Source of the DNA: a virus
Strand: one strand, 5' to 3'
Virus record (IMG/VR): IMGVR_UViG_3300031371_000015
Span: 1-24,844 of that record
Length of the DNA: 24,844 nucleotides
Position 1 is the stretch's first letter; every line of letters starts with the position of its first letter. The notes under the pieces are model-generated. The model made no database searches. It was not told the origin of the DNA and saw only the letters and a list, made by a program, of their open reading frames with translations. The position numbers and the translations under genes were made by a program. Positions 9,092-16,315 of the stretch are shown here, piece after piece.

Positions 9092-9937
9092 ATGGAGACT
9101 CATAAAGAATTAATAAAACAATTTGTACCCTATTATCGGGTATCAACAGAAAAACAAGGAAGATCTGGTTTAGGTATGAGGGGACAAAAAGATTTAATAG
9201 AACATTTTTTTAAAAATGATGAACTTGATGATTATGAATTTGTAGAAGTACAAAGTGCAAAAAACATTAAAGATAGGCCAGAACTAAAGATGGCGATAGA
9301 ATATTGTAAAAATAATAATAAAACATTAGTAGTTGCAATAAGTGATAGGCTTAGTAGAAATGTAGAAGATGGTATTTGGCTTTTAAATGAACTTAATGGT
9401 AAATTATATGCCTGTGATATACCTACAAATAAAGGCAGTAAAATGGACAAATACGAATGGGTACAAAAAATAAATTTTGCAGAAAGGGAAAGGGAACTTA
9501 TTTCAATAAGGACAAAAAGGGGATTATCTATGTCGGATAAACCAAGAGGAAGAGCAGGGGCAAAAGAATTTTCTGAACATAAAAAAAAATATATTAGTAT
9601 AAAAATTAGTCAAACAAAAAGACAAAATTTTCAAAATAATGAAAAATATCAACTTACTTTAAATTATATTGAAAAACGTGTAAAAGAATTAGGGGAACAA
9701 GGATATTTAAAATATACAAATACAGGATCACAAAATGAAAATATGTTTTCTATTATTGCTAAAGAATTAAATGAATTTAAATTTGAAAGGGCAAGAAAAA
9801 ATTCTATACATACAGAATATTCTACAAGAAAATCATATTATGAAAGAATAGTTAGAAAAACACCTGTTAATTTTTACGATTTATCAAAATATAAATTAAG
9901 ATTAAGAAAAAAAGAACAAAATGAAAACAAAAAATAA
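9092..9937 (+). CDS. Serine recombinase (resolvase/invertase family)
   Basis: A 281-aa site-specific recombinase. The catalytic N-terminal domain (about residues 10-145) shows YYRVST with nucleophile Ser18 and Arg16, a GMRGQ segment, then AISDRLSRN with Arg86 and Arg89, followed by the ERERELISIRTKRGL helix (about 131-145) of the family. The C-terminal ~135 residues are Lys-rich and probably bind DNA. They are much shorter than the zinc-ribbon/coiled-coil tail of large serine integrases, so this is a compact recombinase. It leads a plus-strand operon and overlaps the next gene by 17 bases. It could be the phage integrase, a multimer resolvase for a plasmid-like state, or an invertase. No paired att or inversion sites were recognised. 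Confidence 0.9.
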   Translation: METHKELIKQFVPYYRVSTEKQGRSGLGMRGQKDLIEHFFKNDELDDYEFVEVQSAKNIKDRPELKMAIEYCKNNNKTLVVAISDRLSRNVEDGIWLLNELNGKLYACDIPTNKGSKMDKYEWVQKINFAERERELISIRTKRGLSMSDKPRGRAGAKEFSEHKKKYISIKISQTKRQNFQNNEKYQLTLNYIEKRVKELGEQGYLKYTNTGSQNENMFSIIAKELNEFKFERARKNSIHTEYSTRKSYYERIVRKTPVNFYDLSKYKLRLRKKEQNENKK

Positions 9938-10061
9938 AAAACAAAAAAGTATAACTCTTGATATTGAAATTTTTGAAAAAACAAAAAAACAAGCTAAAGT
10001 AGAATCAAGAAGTTTTTCAAATATGATTGAAATTATGGCAAAAAAATATTTAAATATTTAA
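9921..10061 (+). CDS. Small ribbon-helix-helix-like protein, 46 aa
   Basis: A 46-aa basic protein (MKTKNKKQKS ... MAKKYLNI) starting inside the end of the recombinase gene in another frame (17-base overlap) and ending two bases before the next ATG. The pattern KSITLDIEIFEKTKKQAK then SRSFSNMIEIMAKKYL matches an Arc/MetJ-type ribbon-helix-helix: a short beta strand, helix A, a Ser-Arg-Ser-Phe-Ser turn and helix B. Such proteins are usually dimeric DNA-binding repressors. Given the context it may regulate its own operon or assist the recombinase. The fold call is from pattern only. Confidence 0.65.
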   Translation: MKTKNKKQKSITLDIEIFEKTKKQAKVESRSFSNMIEIMAKKYLNI

Positions 10062-10063
10062 GA

Positions 10064-10318
10064 ATGGAAACTTATAATTTTTTATTTAAAAATAAAGAAA
10101 AAATAGATTCTTTAAGAAATTATTTATATAACAATAATCTTACACTCGAAGAAATAGATAAAAGATTATATGAATTTAGTAAATATTTTTATCTTAAAGG
10201 AGTAGATCATGGAAGTAATTTAGAAAAAGAAACACAAGAAAAAATAAAAAATTTTATTAAGAAAAAAAGGAGTAAAATATTTAATGATATTTTTAATAAA
10301 ATATTAAATAAAAAATGA
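10064..10318 (+). CDS. Unknown small basic protein, 84 aa
   Basis: This 84-aa, Lys/Asn/Ile-rich, mainly helical protein (starts METYNFLFKNKEKIDSLRN) sits two bases after the ribbon-helix-helix gene. Its stop overlaps the start of the first repeat protein in an ATGA, so translation is probably coupled. The C-terminal third is very basic (KNFIKKKRSKIF). No known domain is recognised. Confidence 0.6.
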   Translation: METYNFLFKNKEKIDSLRNYLYNNNLTLEEIDKRLYEFSKYFYLKGVDHGSNLEKETQEKIKNFIKKKRSKIFNDIFNKILNKK

Positions 10319-11445
10319 AAAAAAGTGTAAAAAAAGAAATCGAATTTTTAATCCAAGAATTGGATCTTAATTGCTCTGTTGAAGAATTTGAAGACAAAGT
10401 TAGTTGGATGCTTATATCTTTATCCCAAAATCTCTCTGAAGATTTTATCCTGGAGTTCAAAGATAAAGTTAATTGGATATTAATATCAGAATACCAAAAG
10501 CTTTCTGAAGAATTTATCCGGGAATTCAAAGATAAAGTTAATTGGGTATGTATATCTAAATACCAAAAGCTTTCTGAAGAATTTATCCGGGAATTCAAAG
10601 ATAAAGTTAATTGGAGATGGATATCTATATACCAAAAACTTTCTGAAGGATTTATCAGGGAATTTAAAAACAAAGTTAATTGGGATTATATATCAATATA
10701 TCAAAAGCTTTCTGAAGGGTTTATCAGAGAATTCCAAGACAAAGTTGATTGGGAATATATATCTTCATCCAAAAAGCTTTCTGAAATTTTTATCCGGGAA
10801 TTTAAAGATAAAGTTGATTGGAGATGTATATCTCAACATCAAAAACTTTCTGAAGATTTTATCCAGGAATTACAAGATAAAGTTATTTGGCTAAATATAT
10901 CTGCATATCAAAAACTTTCGGAAAACTTTATTAGGGAATTTAAAGACAAAGTTATTTGGGTATATATATCTGCATACCAAAAGCTATCAGAAGATTTTAT
11001 CCGAGAATTCCAAAACAAAGTTAATTGGGATGATATATCTGCATACCAAAATCTTTCAGAAGGGTTTATACGGGAATTCAATTTAAAAATAGATCCAGGT
11101 AATTGGATTTATAAAGACAAAGGATTTAAGCTTAAAAAGATAAAAGAAACAGGGCTTTATGAATTTTTAGATGCTGACCATATCTTGGCATATAAAGGCA
11201 TAAGATCGGACCGGTATTCAAAATTTAACTTCCAGTACCGATATTTAACGGGGGAAACATATGAATGCCACTGTGATTGCACAGATGATGAAAATTCCTT
11301 TGGCCTTTCTGCATGGACGGAGGAAAAGGCAACGGAACACTGCAACGAACTAGTAATAAAAGTTAAGATAAATGTTTCCGATATCGGCAGGATTGTCCAC
11401 AATGGCGGGAAACTTAGGTGCTTTAAATTTACTGTATTGGATTAA
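10315..11445 (+). CDS. 23-aa-repeat protein, paralogue A (10 units)
   Basis: A 376-aa protein with three parts. Residues 1-25 are a head (MKKSVKKEIEFLIQELD...), residues 26-255 are ten tandem 23-aa units, and 256-376 are a conserved tail. Each unit has fixed V4, W6, I9-S10, Q13, L15-S16-E17, F19-I20 and E22-F23 and varies at positions 5, 7, 8, 11, 12 and 18, as expected for a helical solenoid with a variable surface. The tail holds AYKGIRSDRYS and a Cys/His group (C318, H319, C320, C322, then H342-C343) that could bind metal. Its AYKG...R start faintly resembles the uncharacterised DUF7666-type domain; that is a memory-based guess. No signal peptide or membrane segment is seen. Function unknown. 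Confidence 0.85.
   Translation: MKKSVKKEIEFLIQELDLNCSVEEFEDKVSWMLISLSQNLSEDFILEFKDKVNWILISEYQKLSEEFIREFKDKVNWVCISKYQKLSEEFIREFKDKVNWRWISIYQKLSEGFIREFKNKVNWDYISIYQKLSEGFIREFQDKVDWEYISSSKKLSEIFIREFKDKVDWRCISQHQKLSEDFIQELQDKVIWLNISAYQKLSENFIREFKDKVIWVYISAYQKLSEDFIREFQNKVNWDDISAYQNLSEGFIREFNLKIDPGNWIYKDKGFKLKKIKETGLYEFLDADHILAYKGIRSDRYSKFNFQYRYLTGETYECHCDCTDDENSFGLSAWTEEKATEHCNELVIKVKINVSDIGRIVHNGGKLRCFKFTVLD
10390..11079 (+). repeat. Ten 69-bp coding repeats in paralogue A
   Basis: Ten in-frame 69-bp units encode the 23-aa repeats. Adjacent units are strongly alike at DNA level, for example recurring AAGCTTTCTGAAGA and TTTATCCGGGAATT stretches. The array keeps other frames open by repetition, which gives misleading overlapping ORFs. 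Confidence 0.9.
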
Positions 11446-11465
11446 TTATTAAATATAAAATTTAG

Positions 11466-11597
11466 ATGAATAAATTAAAATATAAAAATTATTTTGATAA
11501 TCTTGATATAGATATGTCAAATAAATTTAAACCTATAGTTATTAATAAATCAAAGATTAATTATAATAATAAAATTATTATTAAAAATGAAAAATAA
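11466..11597 (+). CDS. Small unknown protein, 43 aa
   Basis: A 43-aa frame (MNKLKYKNYFDNLDIDMSNK ... IIIKNEK), Lys/Asn/Ile-rich and basic, between repeat protein A and the methyltransferase. It overlaps the methyltransferase start by 11 bases, an arrangement that repeats along this operon and supports real translation. It has no recognisable motif. The low-complexity A/T composition keeps confidence moderate. Confidence 0.45.
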   Translation: MNKLKYKNYFDNLDIDMSNKFKPIVINKSKINYNNKIIIKNEK

Positions 11598-12081
11598 AAT
11601 TATACATTATAGGGACGATTGGATGACCCCACCATCTTATTATAATAAGCTTAATAAGATATATAATTTCGATTTTGATCCATGTCCATTTATGCATAAT
11701 GTTGAAGAGTGGGATGGCCTTAAAATTGCATGGGGAAAAATGAATTTTGTAAACCCACCTTATTCTTTAAAATTAAAAGTTGAATTTATAAAAAAAGCTT
11801 TGTTTGAATTTAATAATTTTAATAGAAAAAGTATATTTTTATTGCCAGTTTCCACAAGTACAAAAATTTTTCATAAACATTTAAAATATTTTCTTAATCC
11901 AATTAATGATTTTGTAGAAGGAAGAATCCCATTTATAGGATGGAATTCAAAAGGCCAAATGGTAAATTGGGATCTTATTGGAAAAAATACTGATGATACA
12001 ATTGAATATGATGGAAAAATTATACCTCTTCATATAAAAAATACTGGACAAACAGATAATATGATTATAAAGATCATATAA
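11587..12081 (+). CDS. Phage DNA N6-adenine methyltransferase (Dam-type)
   Basis: A 164-aa protein matching the short phage-encoded adenine methyltransferases. It has an N-terminal DDWMTPPSYY segment, then FDFDPCP (about residues 27-33), WGKMNFVNPPYS (about 50-61) with the catalytic NPPY of N6-adenine/N4-cytosine enzymes, and a KSIFLLPVSTSTK strand typical of the family. It would methylate adenine in phage DNA in the cytoplasm, most simply to evade host restriction, though control of replication or transcription is also possible. No cognate restriction enzyme is seen nearby, so it is an orphan enzyme. It lies between two repeat-protein genes. Confidence 0.9.
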   Translation: MKNKIIHYRDDWMTPPSYYNKLNKIYNFDFDPCPFMHNVEEWDGLKIAWGKMNFVNPPYSLKLKVEFIKKALFEFNNFNRKSIFLLPVSTSTKIFHKHLKYFLNPINDFVEGRIPFIGWNSKGQMVNWDLIGKNTDDTIEYDGKIIPLHIKNTGQTDNMIIKII

Positions 12082-12100
12082 TAACAATTAAATTATAACC

Positions 12101-13162
12101 ATGAAAAAAAGTGTAAAAATAGAAATCGAATTTTTAATTAAAAAATTGGATCTTAATTGCTCTGTTGAAGAATTTAAAGATAAAGTTGATTGGTATCATA
12201 TATCTGTATTCCAAAAACTATCTGAAGATTTTATTCGAGAATTTAAAGACAAAGTTGATTGGAGATGTATATCTATACACCAAAATATCTCTGAAGGCTT
12301 TATTCGGGAATTTAAAAATAAGGTTAATTGGGGATGTATATCTATACACCAAAAACTTTCTGAAGGGTTTATTATGGAATTTAAATACAAAGTTTATTGG
12401 TATTATATATCTGAATCACAAAATATTTCGGAAAATATTATCAGAGAATTTAAAGATGAAGTTAGTTGGGAATGTATATCTGCATACCAAAAACTTTCCG
12501 AAAACTTTATTAGGGAATTTCAAGACAAAGTTTATTGGTATTATATATCTAAATACCAAAATCTCTCTGAAGATTTTATCCGTGAGTTCAAAGATAGAGT
12601 TGATTGGTGGGATATATCTGAATACCAAAAGATTTCTGAAGGCTTTATCCGGGAATTTAAAAATGAAGTTTATTGGGAATGGATATCAAAATACCAAAAG
12701 CTATCAGAAGAATTTATCCGAGAATTTCAAGACAAAGTTGATTGGGATGATATATCAAAATATCAAAAGCTTTCAATAAGTTGTATCCGAGAATTCAATT
12801 TAAAAATAGATCCAGACAATTGGCTCTACAAGAATAAAAAGTTTAAACTTGAAAAAATAAAAAATACAGGGCTATATGAATTTCTTGATGCTGACCATAT
12901 TTTGGCCTATAAGGGGATAAGATCTGACCGGTATTCAAAATTTAACTTCCAGTACCAGTATTTAACAGGAGAAACATATGAATGCCACTGCGATTGCACA
13001 GATGAGGAAAATTCTTTTGGCCTTTCCGCCTGGACAGAAGAAAAGGCAAGAAAACACTGCGGGGAACTAGTAATAAAAGTCAAAATAAATGTTGCCGATA
13101 TAGGTAGGATCGTACATGATGGAGGGAAACTTAGGTGCTTTAAATTTACTGTAATCGATTAA
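12101..13162 (+). CDS. 23-aa-repeat protein, paralogue B (9 units)
   Basis: This 353-aa paralogue of A has the same 25-aa head, nine 23-aa units (residues 26-232) and the same 121-aa tail. Unit 1 (VDWYHISVFQKLSEDFI) is nearly the same as unit 1 of paralogue D. Units 4-5 (SESQNISENIIREF, then DEVSW) match C6-C7 and D4-D5. The tail differs from A mainly by synonymous third-base changes (for example GATCGGACC/GATCTGACC and TTGGCATAT/TTGGCCTAT), which implies purifying selection. It starts 19 bases after the methyltransferase. Function unknown. Confidence 0.85.
   Translation: MKKSVKIEIEFLIKKLDLNCSVEEFKDKVDWYHISVFQKLSEDFIREFKDKVDWRCISIHQNISEGFIREFKNKVNWGCISIHQKLSEGFIMEFKYKVYWYYISESQNISENIIREFKDEVSWECISAYQKLSENFIREFQDKVYWYYISKYQNLSEDFIREFKDRVDWWDISEYQKISEGFIREFKNEVYWEWISKYQKLSEEFIREFQDKVDWDDISKYQKLSISCIREFNLKIDPDNWLYKNKKFKLEKIKNTGLYEFLDADHILAYKGIRSDRYSKFNFQYQYLTGETYECHCDCTDEENSFGLSAWTEEKARKHCGELVIKVKINVADIGRIVHDGGKLRCFKFTVID
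12176..12796 (+). repeat. Nine 69-bp coding repeats in paralogue B
   Basis: Nine in-frame 69-bp units. The last unit has LSISC in place of LSExF, a variant it shares with the last unit of paralogue C, so the terminal unit is a distinct type. Confidence 0.9.
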
Positions 13163-13185
13163 TAATTAAATTATATAAAATTAAT

Positions 13186-13617
13186 ATGAATTGGGGAAAG
13201 ATAAGGACTATAAATAGGCTAGCTATAGAAGATTTATGTAATTATCTTTCTTCAAAGTATTCTAAAAAATATGGTGTCCATAAAAATTGTTTTGTTTATA
13301 TATATGATCGTAATAGGGAAATTTCAGTATATACAGGATCAATAAATTTCTTTGTCCCGGATAACCATATTATGGATTATTTAAGCGAAATATGGAATAT
13401 ATATATAAATATTATGTCAGATTTAAGGGAAAGTGAAGTAAAAAGATTTTATTTAATAAATTGGATGGAAAAAAAAGTTTTATATGCTACTGAACTAGAG
13501 GGCCCTTTTGATACTTATGATGAAGCATTAATAAGAGCATTTATGGATTGTTTTACAGTGATACAAAGAAAATTACGCACAAAAATTAATAAAAAAAATA
13601 AATATAAAAAAAAATAA
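13186..13617 (+). CDS. Unknown protein, 143 aa
   Basis: A soluble mixed alpha/beta protein (starts MNWGKIRTINRLAIEDLCNY), the last gene of the plus-strand block. Features visible are a CFVYIYDRNREISVYTG beta hairpin, an ELEGPFDTYDEALIRAF segment near the C-terminus of the kind common in small phage proteins, and a very basic tail (KINKKNKYKKK). The stop codon abuts the stop codon of the convergent gene with no gap. No family is recognised. Confidence 0.65.
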   Translation: MNWGKIRTINRLAIEDLCNYLSSKYSKKYGVHKNCFVYIYDRNREISVYTGSINFFVPDNHIMDYLSEIWNIYINIMSDLRESEVKRFYLINWMEKKVLYATELEGPFDTYDEALIRAFMDCFTVIQRKLRTKINKKNKYKKK

Positions 13618-13893
13618 TTAATTAATAATTTTTGGTATTATTTCAATATAATCATTTTCTATATATATCCAATCACCACTTTCATTTATTGGAACCAAAG
13701 CTTCATATGTATATCCTTTATCTATTATCAACCATTTTTGTAATATATTATTATAAACAATATCATCTATAAATATTGTAGTATTTTTTATTTGATAATA
13801 TAAAGAATCATAAGAAATAATAATATTCCCATCATCAAATATAGCTATATCTTCAAGATAAATATCTAATAATGGAATATATACTTTGTTCAT
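13618..13893 (-). CDS. Unknown protein, 91 aa
   Basis: An acidic, Ile/Tyr-rich 91-aa protein of predicted beta character (MNKVYIPLLDIYLEDIAIFDD ...), the last gene of the minus-strand group. It follows the proteasome-like gene by 3 bases and converges with the plus-strand block, stop codon against stop codon. A small beta-barrel or beta-sheet protein is likely; no function can be given. Confidence 0.6.
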   Translation of the reverse strand: MNKVYIPLLDIYLEDIAIFDDGNIIISYDSLYYQIKNTTIFIDDIVYNNILQKWLIIDKGYTYEALVPINESGDWIYIENDYIEIIPKIIN

Positions 13894-13896
13894 TAA

Positions 13897-14355
13897 TTAA
13901 AAATTATATATTTTTAGTTCAAAGTTTTTTTCTCCAATAGTTTCTAAAGCAAGTTTTATACGTTCTTCAGGAACCATTGATAATTTATCTGTAGAATATA
14001 ATGATCCATATATAGATCTATCTCCTATGCATGAAAATCTTTGTGAAAAATTAACATTTTCATTATCTATTGTCAATATATTTCCAGATTTTGAAATTAT
14101 TGCTTGACATGGAAAAAAATATTTTAATTGTTCAAATATAATTAAAGATAAATTTTCTATTGAAATATCTTCATTTATTATAATAGGTGATTTTAAAAGT
14201 TTAGAAATAATATTAGGCTTTGCAATAATACACATAATATATGAACTAGATTTAGGGACTATAATAAATGAATATCCATATTGAACACCATTTTCATGTG
14301 TTGGTGCAGCAATATAAGTTTTTTCTTGATAATTTATAGCTATTATAAAATTCAT
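13897..14355 (-). CDS. Possible proteasome/HslV-fold protein lacking the catalytic threonine
   Basis: This 152-aa protein resembles, by pattern, beta-type proteasome or HslV subunits (Ntn-hydrolase fold). An N-terminal strand IIAINYQEKTYIAA is comparable to the TTIVAV...VIAAD start of HslV. A middle strand CQAIISKSGNILTID corresponds to the region before the GSG motif. The segment CIGDRSIYGSLYSTDKLSMV followed by PEERIKLALETI corresponds to the GSG...A, helix and 'S.EEI...AL' region. The N-terminal residues after Met are Asn-Phe, so the nucleophilic Thr1 is absent; if the fold is right, the protein is probably not a protease. It may bind or mimic a host component. Alternatives cannot be excluded without structure prediction. 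Confidence 0.45.
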   Translation of the reverse strand: MNFIIAINYQEKTYIAAPTHENGVQYGYSFIIVPKSSSYIMCIIAKPNIISKLLKSPIIINEDISIENLSLIIFEQLKYFFPCQAIISKSGNILTIDNENVNFSQRFSCIGDRSIYGSLYSTDKLSMVPEERIKLALETIGEKNFELKIYNF

Positions 14356-14377
14356 ATTTTTATTAAAATTAAAATTA

Positions 14378-14605
14378 TTAATATGCTTTTTCAGGTTTTC
14401 CTATTTTAATTATACTTTCATAATCAAGATGTAAATTTCTTATTCCTTCTTTTTTTGATGATTTGTTTACATTAAATAAGATACCATCCCTATCGCTTGC
14501 TGTTATTTCACCGGTTATTATATTTTTATTTATTTTATTTTTTGATAAATAAGTAAGTTCTATTAATTTTCCTTTATAAGGCTTAATTTTTCTATTATTA
14601 TACAT
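14378..14605 (-). CDS. Unknown small protein, 75 aa (possible beta-barrel)
   Basis: The frame extends upstream to 14677, but that would overlap the 3' end of repeat protein C. I start it at the ATG at 14605 (MYNNRKIKPYKGKLIELTYL), 19 bases after the stop of C. The pattern KGKLIELTYL, ITGEITASDRDGILFNV and YESIIKIG suggests a small SH3/Sm-like barrel such as is seen in RNA-binding proteins. That is only a pattern impression. Confidence 0.5.
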   Translation of the reverse strand: MYNNRKIKPYKGKLIELTYLSKNKINKNIITGEITASDRDGILFNVNKSSKKEGIRNLHLDYESIIKIGKPEKAY

Positions 14606-14624
14606 TATTTTAAATTTAAAATTA

Positions 14625-15824
14625 TTAATCCAATACAGTAAATTTAAAGCACCTGAGTTTTCCCCCATCATGTACAATCCTACCTATATCGGCAACATTT
14701 ATTTTGACTTTTATGACAAGTTCCCCGAAGTGTTTTATTGATTTTTCTTCTGTCCAGGCAGAAAGGCCAAATGAGTTTTCATCATCTGTGCAATCGCAGT
14801 GGCATTCATATGTTTCCCCCTTTAAATATTGGTATTGGAAGTTAAAATTAGAATACCTGTCCGATCTTATCCCTTTGTAGGCCAAGATATGGTCAGCATC
14901 TAAAAATTCATAAAGTCCTGTATTTTTTATTTTTTCAAGCTTAAATTCTTTGTCCTTGTAAATCCAATTGTCTGGATCTATTTTTATATTGAACTCCCGG
15001 AGACAACTTATTGAAAGCTTTTGATATATAGATATATAATCCCAATCAAATTTGTTTTTAAATTCCCTGATAAAGTTTTCGGAAAGTTTTTGGTATATAG
15101 ATATACATCCCCAATCAACTTTGTCTTTAAATTCCCTGATAAATCCTTCAGAAAGCTTTTGGTATGCTGATATATGTCCCCAATCAACTTTATATTGAAA
15201 TTCCCTAATAAAGTTTTCGGAAAGTTTTTGGTATATAGATATACATATCCAATCAACTCTATCTTTGAACTCCAGGATAAAGTTTTCAGAGAGTTTTTGG
15301 TATGTAGATATATATACCCAACTAACTTCATCTTGAAATTCTCTGATAATATTTTCCGAAATATTTTGGGATTCAGATATATTCCTCCAATCAACTTTGT
15401 CTTTAAATTCCCGGATAAATCCTTCAGAAAGATTTTGATATTCTGATATATAATACCAATCAACTCTATCTTTGAACTCCCGTATAAAGTTTTCTGAAAG
15501 TTTTTGTGATTGAGATATCCAAAACCAATCAACTTTATTTTTAAATTTCCTGATAAATCCTTCAGAAAGATTTTGGTGTATAGATATCCATCTCCAATTA
15601 ACTCTATCTTGAAATTCCCGGATAAAATCTTCAGAGAGATTTTGGTTTTTTGATATATCATACCAACTAACTTCATGTTTTAATTCCCGCATAAATTCTT
15701 CAGAAAGAATTTGGTATACAGATATAGATCTACAATCAACTATATCTTTAAATTCTTCAACAGAGCAATTAAGATCCAATTCTTGGATTAAAAATTCGAT
15801 TTCTTCTTTTACACTTTTTTTCAT
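14625..15824 (-). CDS. 23-aa-repeat protein, paralogue C (11 units)
   Basis: The longest paralogue, 399 aa: head 1-25, eleven units 26-278, tail 279-399. Unit 1 is degenerate (Cys for the conserved Trp6, FMREL at the end). Units 6-7 match B4-B5 and D4-D5. The last unit ends SISCLREF like that of B. The tail keeps the CHCDC group but has HF instead of HC at the second Cys/His site, so that cysteine is not universal. The gene starts 11 bases after the DnaA-like gene stop and is oriented opposite to A and B, so the family has spread over both strands. Function unknown. Confidence 0.85.
   Translation of the reverse strand: MKKSVKEEIEFLIQELDLNCSVEEFKDIVDCRSISVYQILSEEFMRELKHEVSWYDISKNQNLSEDFIREFQDRVNWRWISIHQNLSEGFIRKFKNKVDWFWISQSQKLSENFIREFKDRVDWYYISEYQNLSEGFIREFKDKVDWRNISESQNISENIIREFQDEVSWVYISTYQKLSENFILEFKDRVDWICISIYQKLSENFIREFQYKVDWGHISAYQKLSEGFIREFKDKVDWGCISIYQKLSENFIREFKNKFDWDYISIYQKLSISCLREFNIKIDPDNWIYKDKEFKLEKIKNTGLYEFLDADHILAYKGIRSDRYSNFNFQYQYLKGETYECHCDCTDDENSFGLSAWTEEKSIKHFGELVIKVKINVADIGRIVHDGGKLRCFKFTVLD
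14991..15749 (-). repeat. Eleven 69-bp coding repeats in paralogue C
   Basis: Eleven in-frame 69-bp units, the largest array of the four. The size difference between paralogues is exactly 23 residues per unit, consistent with unit gain or loss by recombination. Confidence 0.9.
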
Positions 15825-15835
15825 GGTTTTTTCAT

Positions 15836-16264
15836 TTAAGTTAATTGAGATAACATATTATTTATATTAATTGACAAATTAATATTACAATTTTTATATA
15901 TTGTTTTTTTTATATTATTTATTATTTTTTTATTATCAATAATATTATAATTTTTTAATAAAAAAATATTTAATGCTTTTTTATAAATAAAATTATATTT
16001 TTCTTTATATTCAAATTCTATTTCACAGAATTTTAATATATTTTTTTTTGCATGTAAAATAGTTGCATGATCTTTATCAAAAAATATAGCTACTTCTCTA
16101 AGGGATACCTTTTTTTTATATAATAAATATGTTATCCACATTGTCCATTGCCTAGCTTGTACATATTCCGTTTTTTTTGTTTTAAAAGATTTTTCATAAT
16201 TTATATCTAATTCTTTACATATCATTTTATGTAATTTTTCCATAAATAAATAAAGATTTTCCAT
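15836..16264 (-). CDS. DnaA domain IV-like DNA-binding protein
   Basis: A 142-aa protein carrying only the C-terminal DNA-binding domain of DnaA. Residues about 28-76 contain KTEYVQARQWTMWITYLL, VSLREVAIFF and the signature DHATILHAKKNI (65-76), which in DnaA reads DH[ST]TV.HA..KI and contacts the DnaA box. There is no AAA+ ATPase domain, so it cannot load helicase as DnaA does. It may bind host or phage DnaA boxes to steer or block initiation, or act as a regulator. The C-terminal half is Ile/Asn/Lys-rich. The ATG at 16264 is used; an internal ATG lies at codon 8. The gene heads the group with repeat protein C. Confidence 0.85.
   Translation of the reverse strand: MENLYLFMEKLHKMICKELDINYEKSFKTKKTEYVQARQWTMWITYLLYKKKVSLREVAIFFDKDHATILHAKKNILKFCEIEFEYKEKYNFIYKKALNIFLLKNYNIIDNKKIINNIKKTIYKNCNINLSININNMLSQLT
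16132..16140 (+). promoter_or_regulatory. Exact DnaA box inside the DnaA-like gene
   Basis: TTATCCACA, the canonical high-affinity DnaA box, lies in the codons for the WIT residues of the DnaA-domain gene. A single 9-mer in 25 kb can occur by chance, so the site is only a candidate. I saw no cluster of further boxes around it. Confidence 0.3.
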
Positions 16265-16315
16265 ATTATATATTTTTAAGATTAAAATATTTTATTTATT
16301 AAAAGTTAATAATCA

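Noticed and set aside
10390-11079. CRISPR-like array, suggested by regular repeats
   Set aside because: The repeats are contiguous 69-bp coding units with no spacers, and the whole array is one conserved reading frame.
12165-12779. Long alternative-frame ORFs inside the repeat-protein genes (also 15008-15676, 23415-24053 and opposite-strand frames)
   Set aside because: They arise because a 69-bp in-frame repeat keeps a second frame open once one unit lacks a stop there. They lack the head and tail and have no start context of their own.
14378-14677. A 99-aa version of the small gene after repeat protein C
   Set aside because: The extra 24 residues would lie in the conserved 3' end of repeat protein C. 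The ATG at 14605 follows that gene's stop and gives a better start.
14991-15749. Diversity-generating retroelement variable region, suggested by hypervariable codons
   Set aside because: No reverse transcriptase or template repeat is visible in the window, and the variation is not limited to adenine-derived changes.
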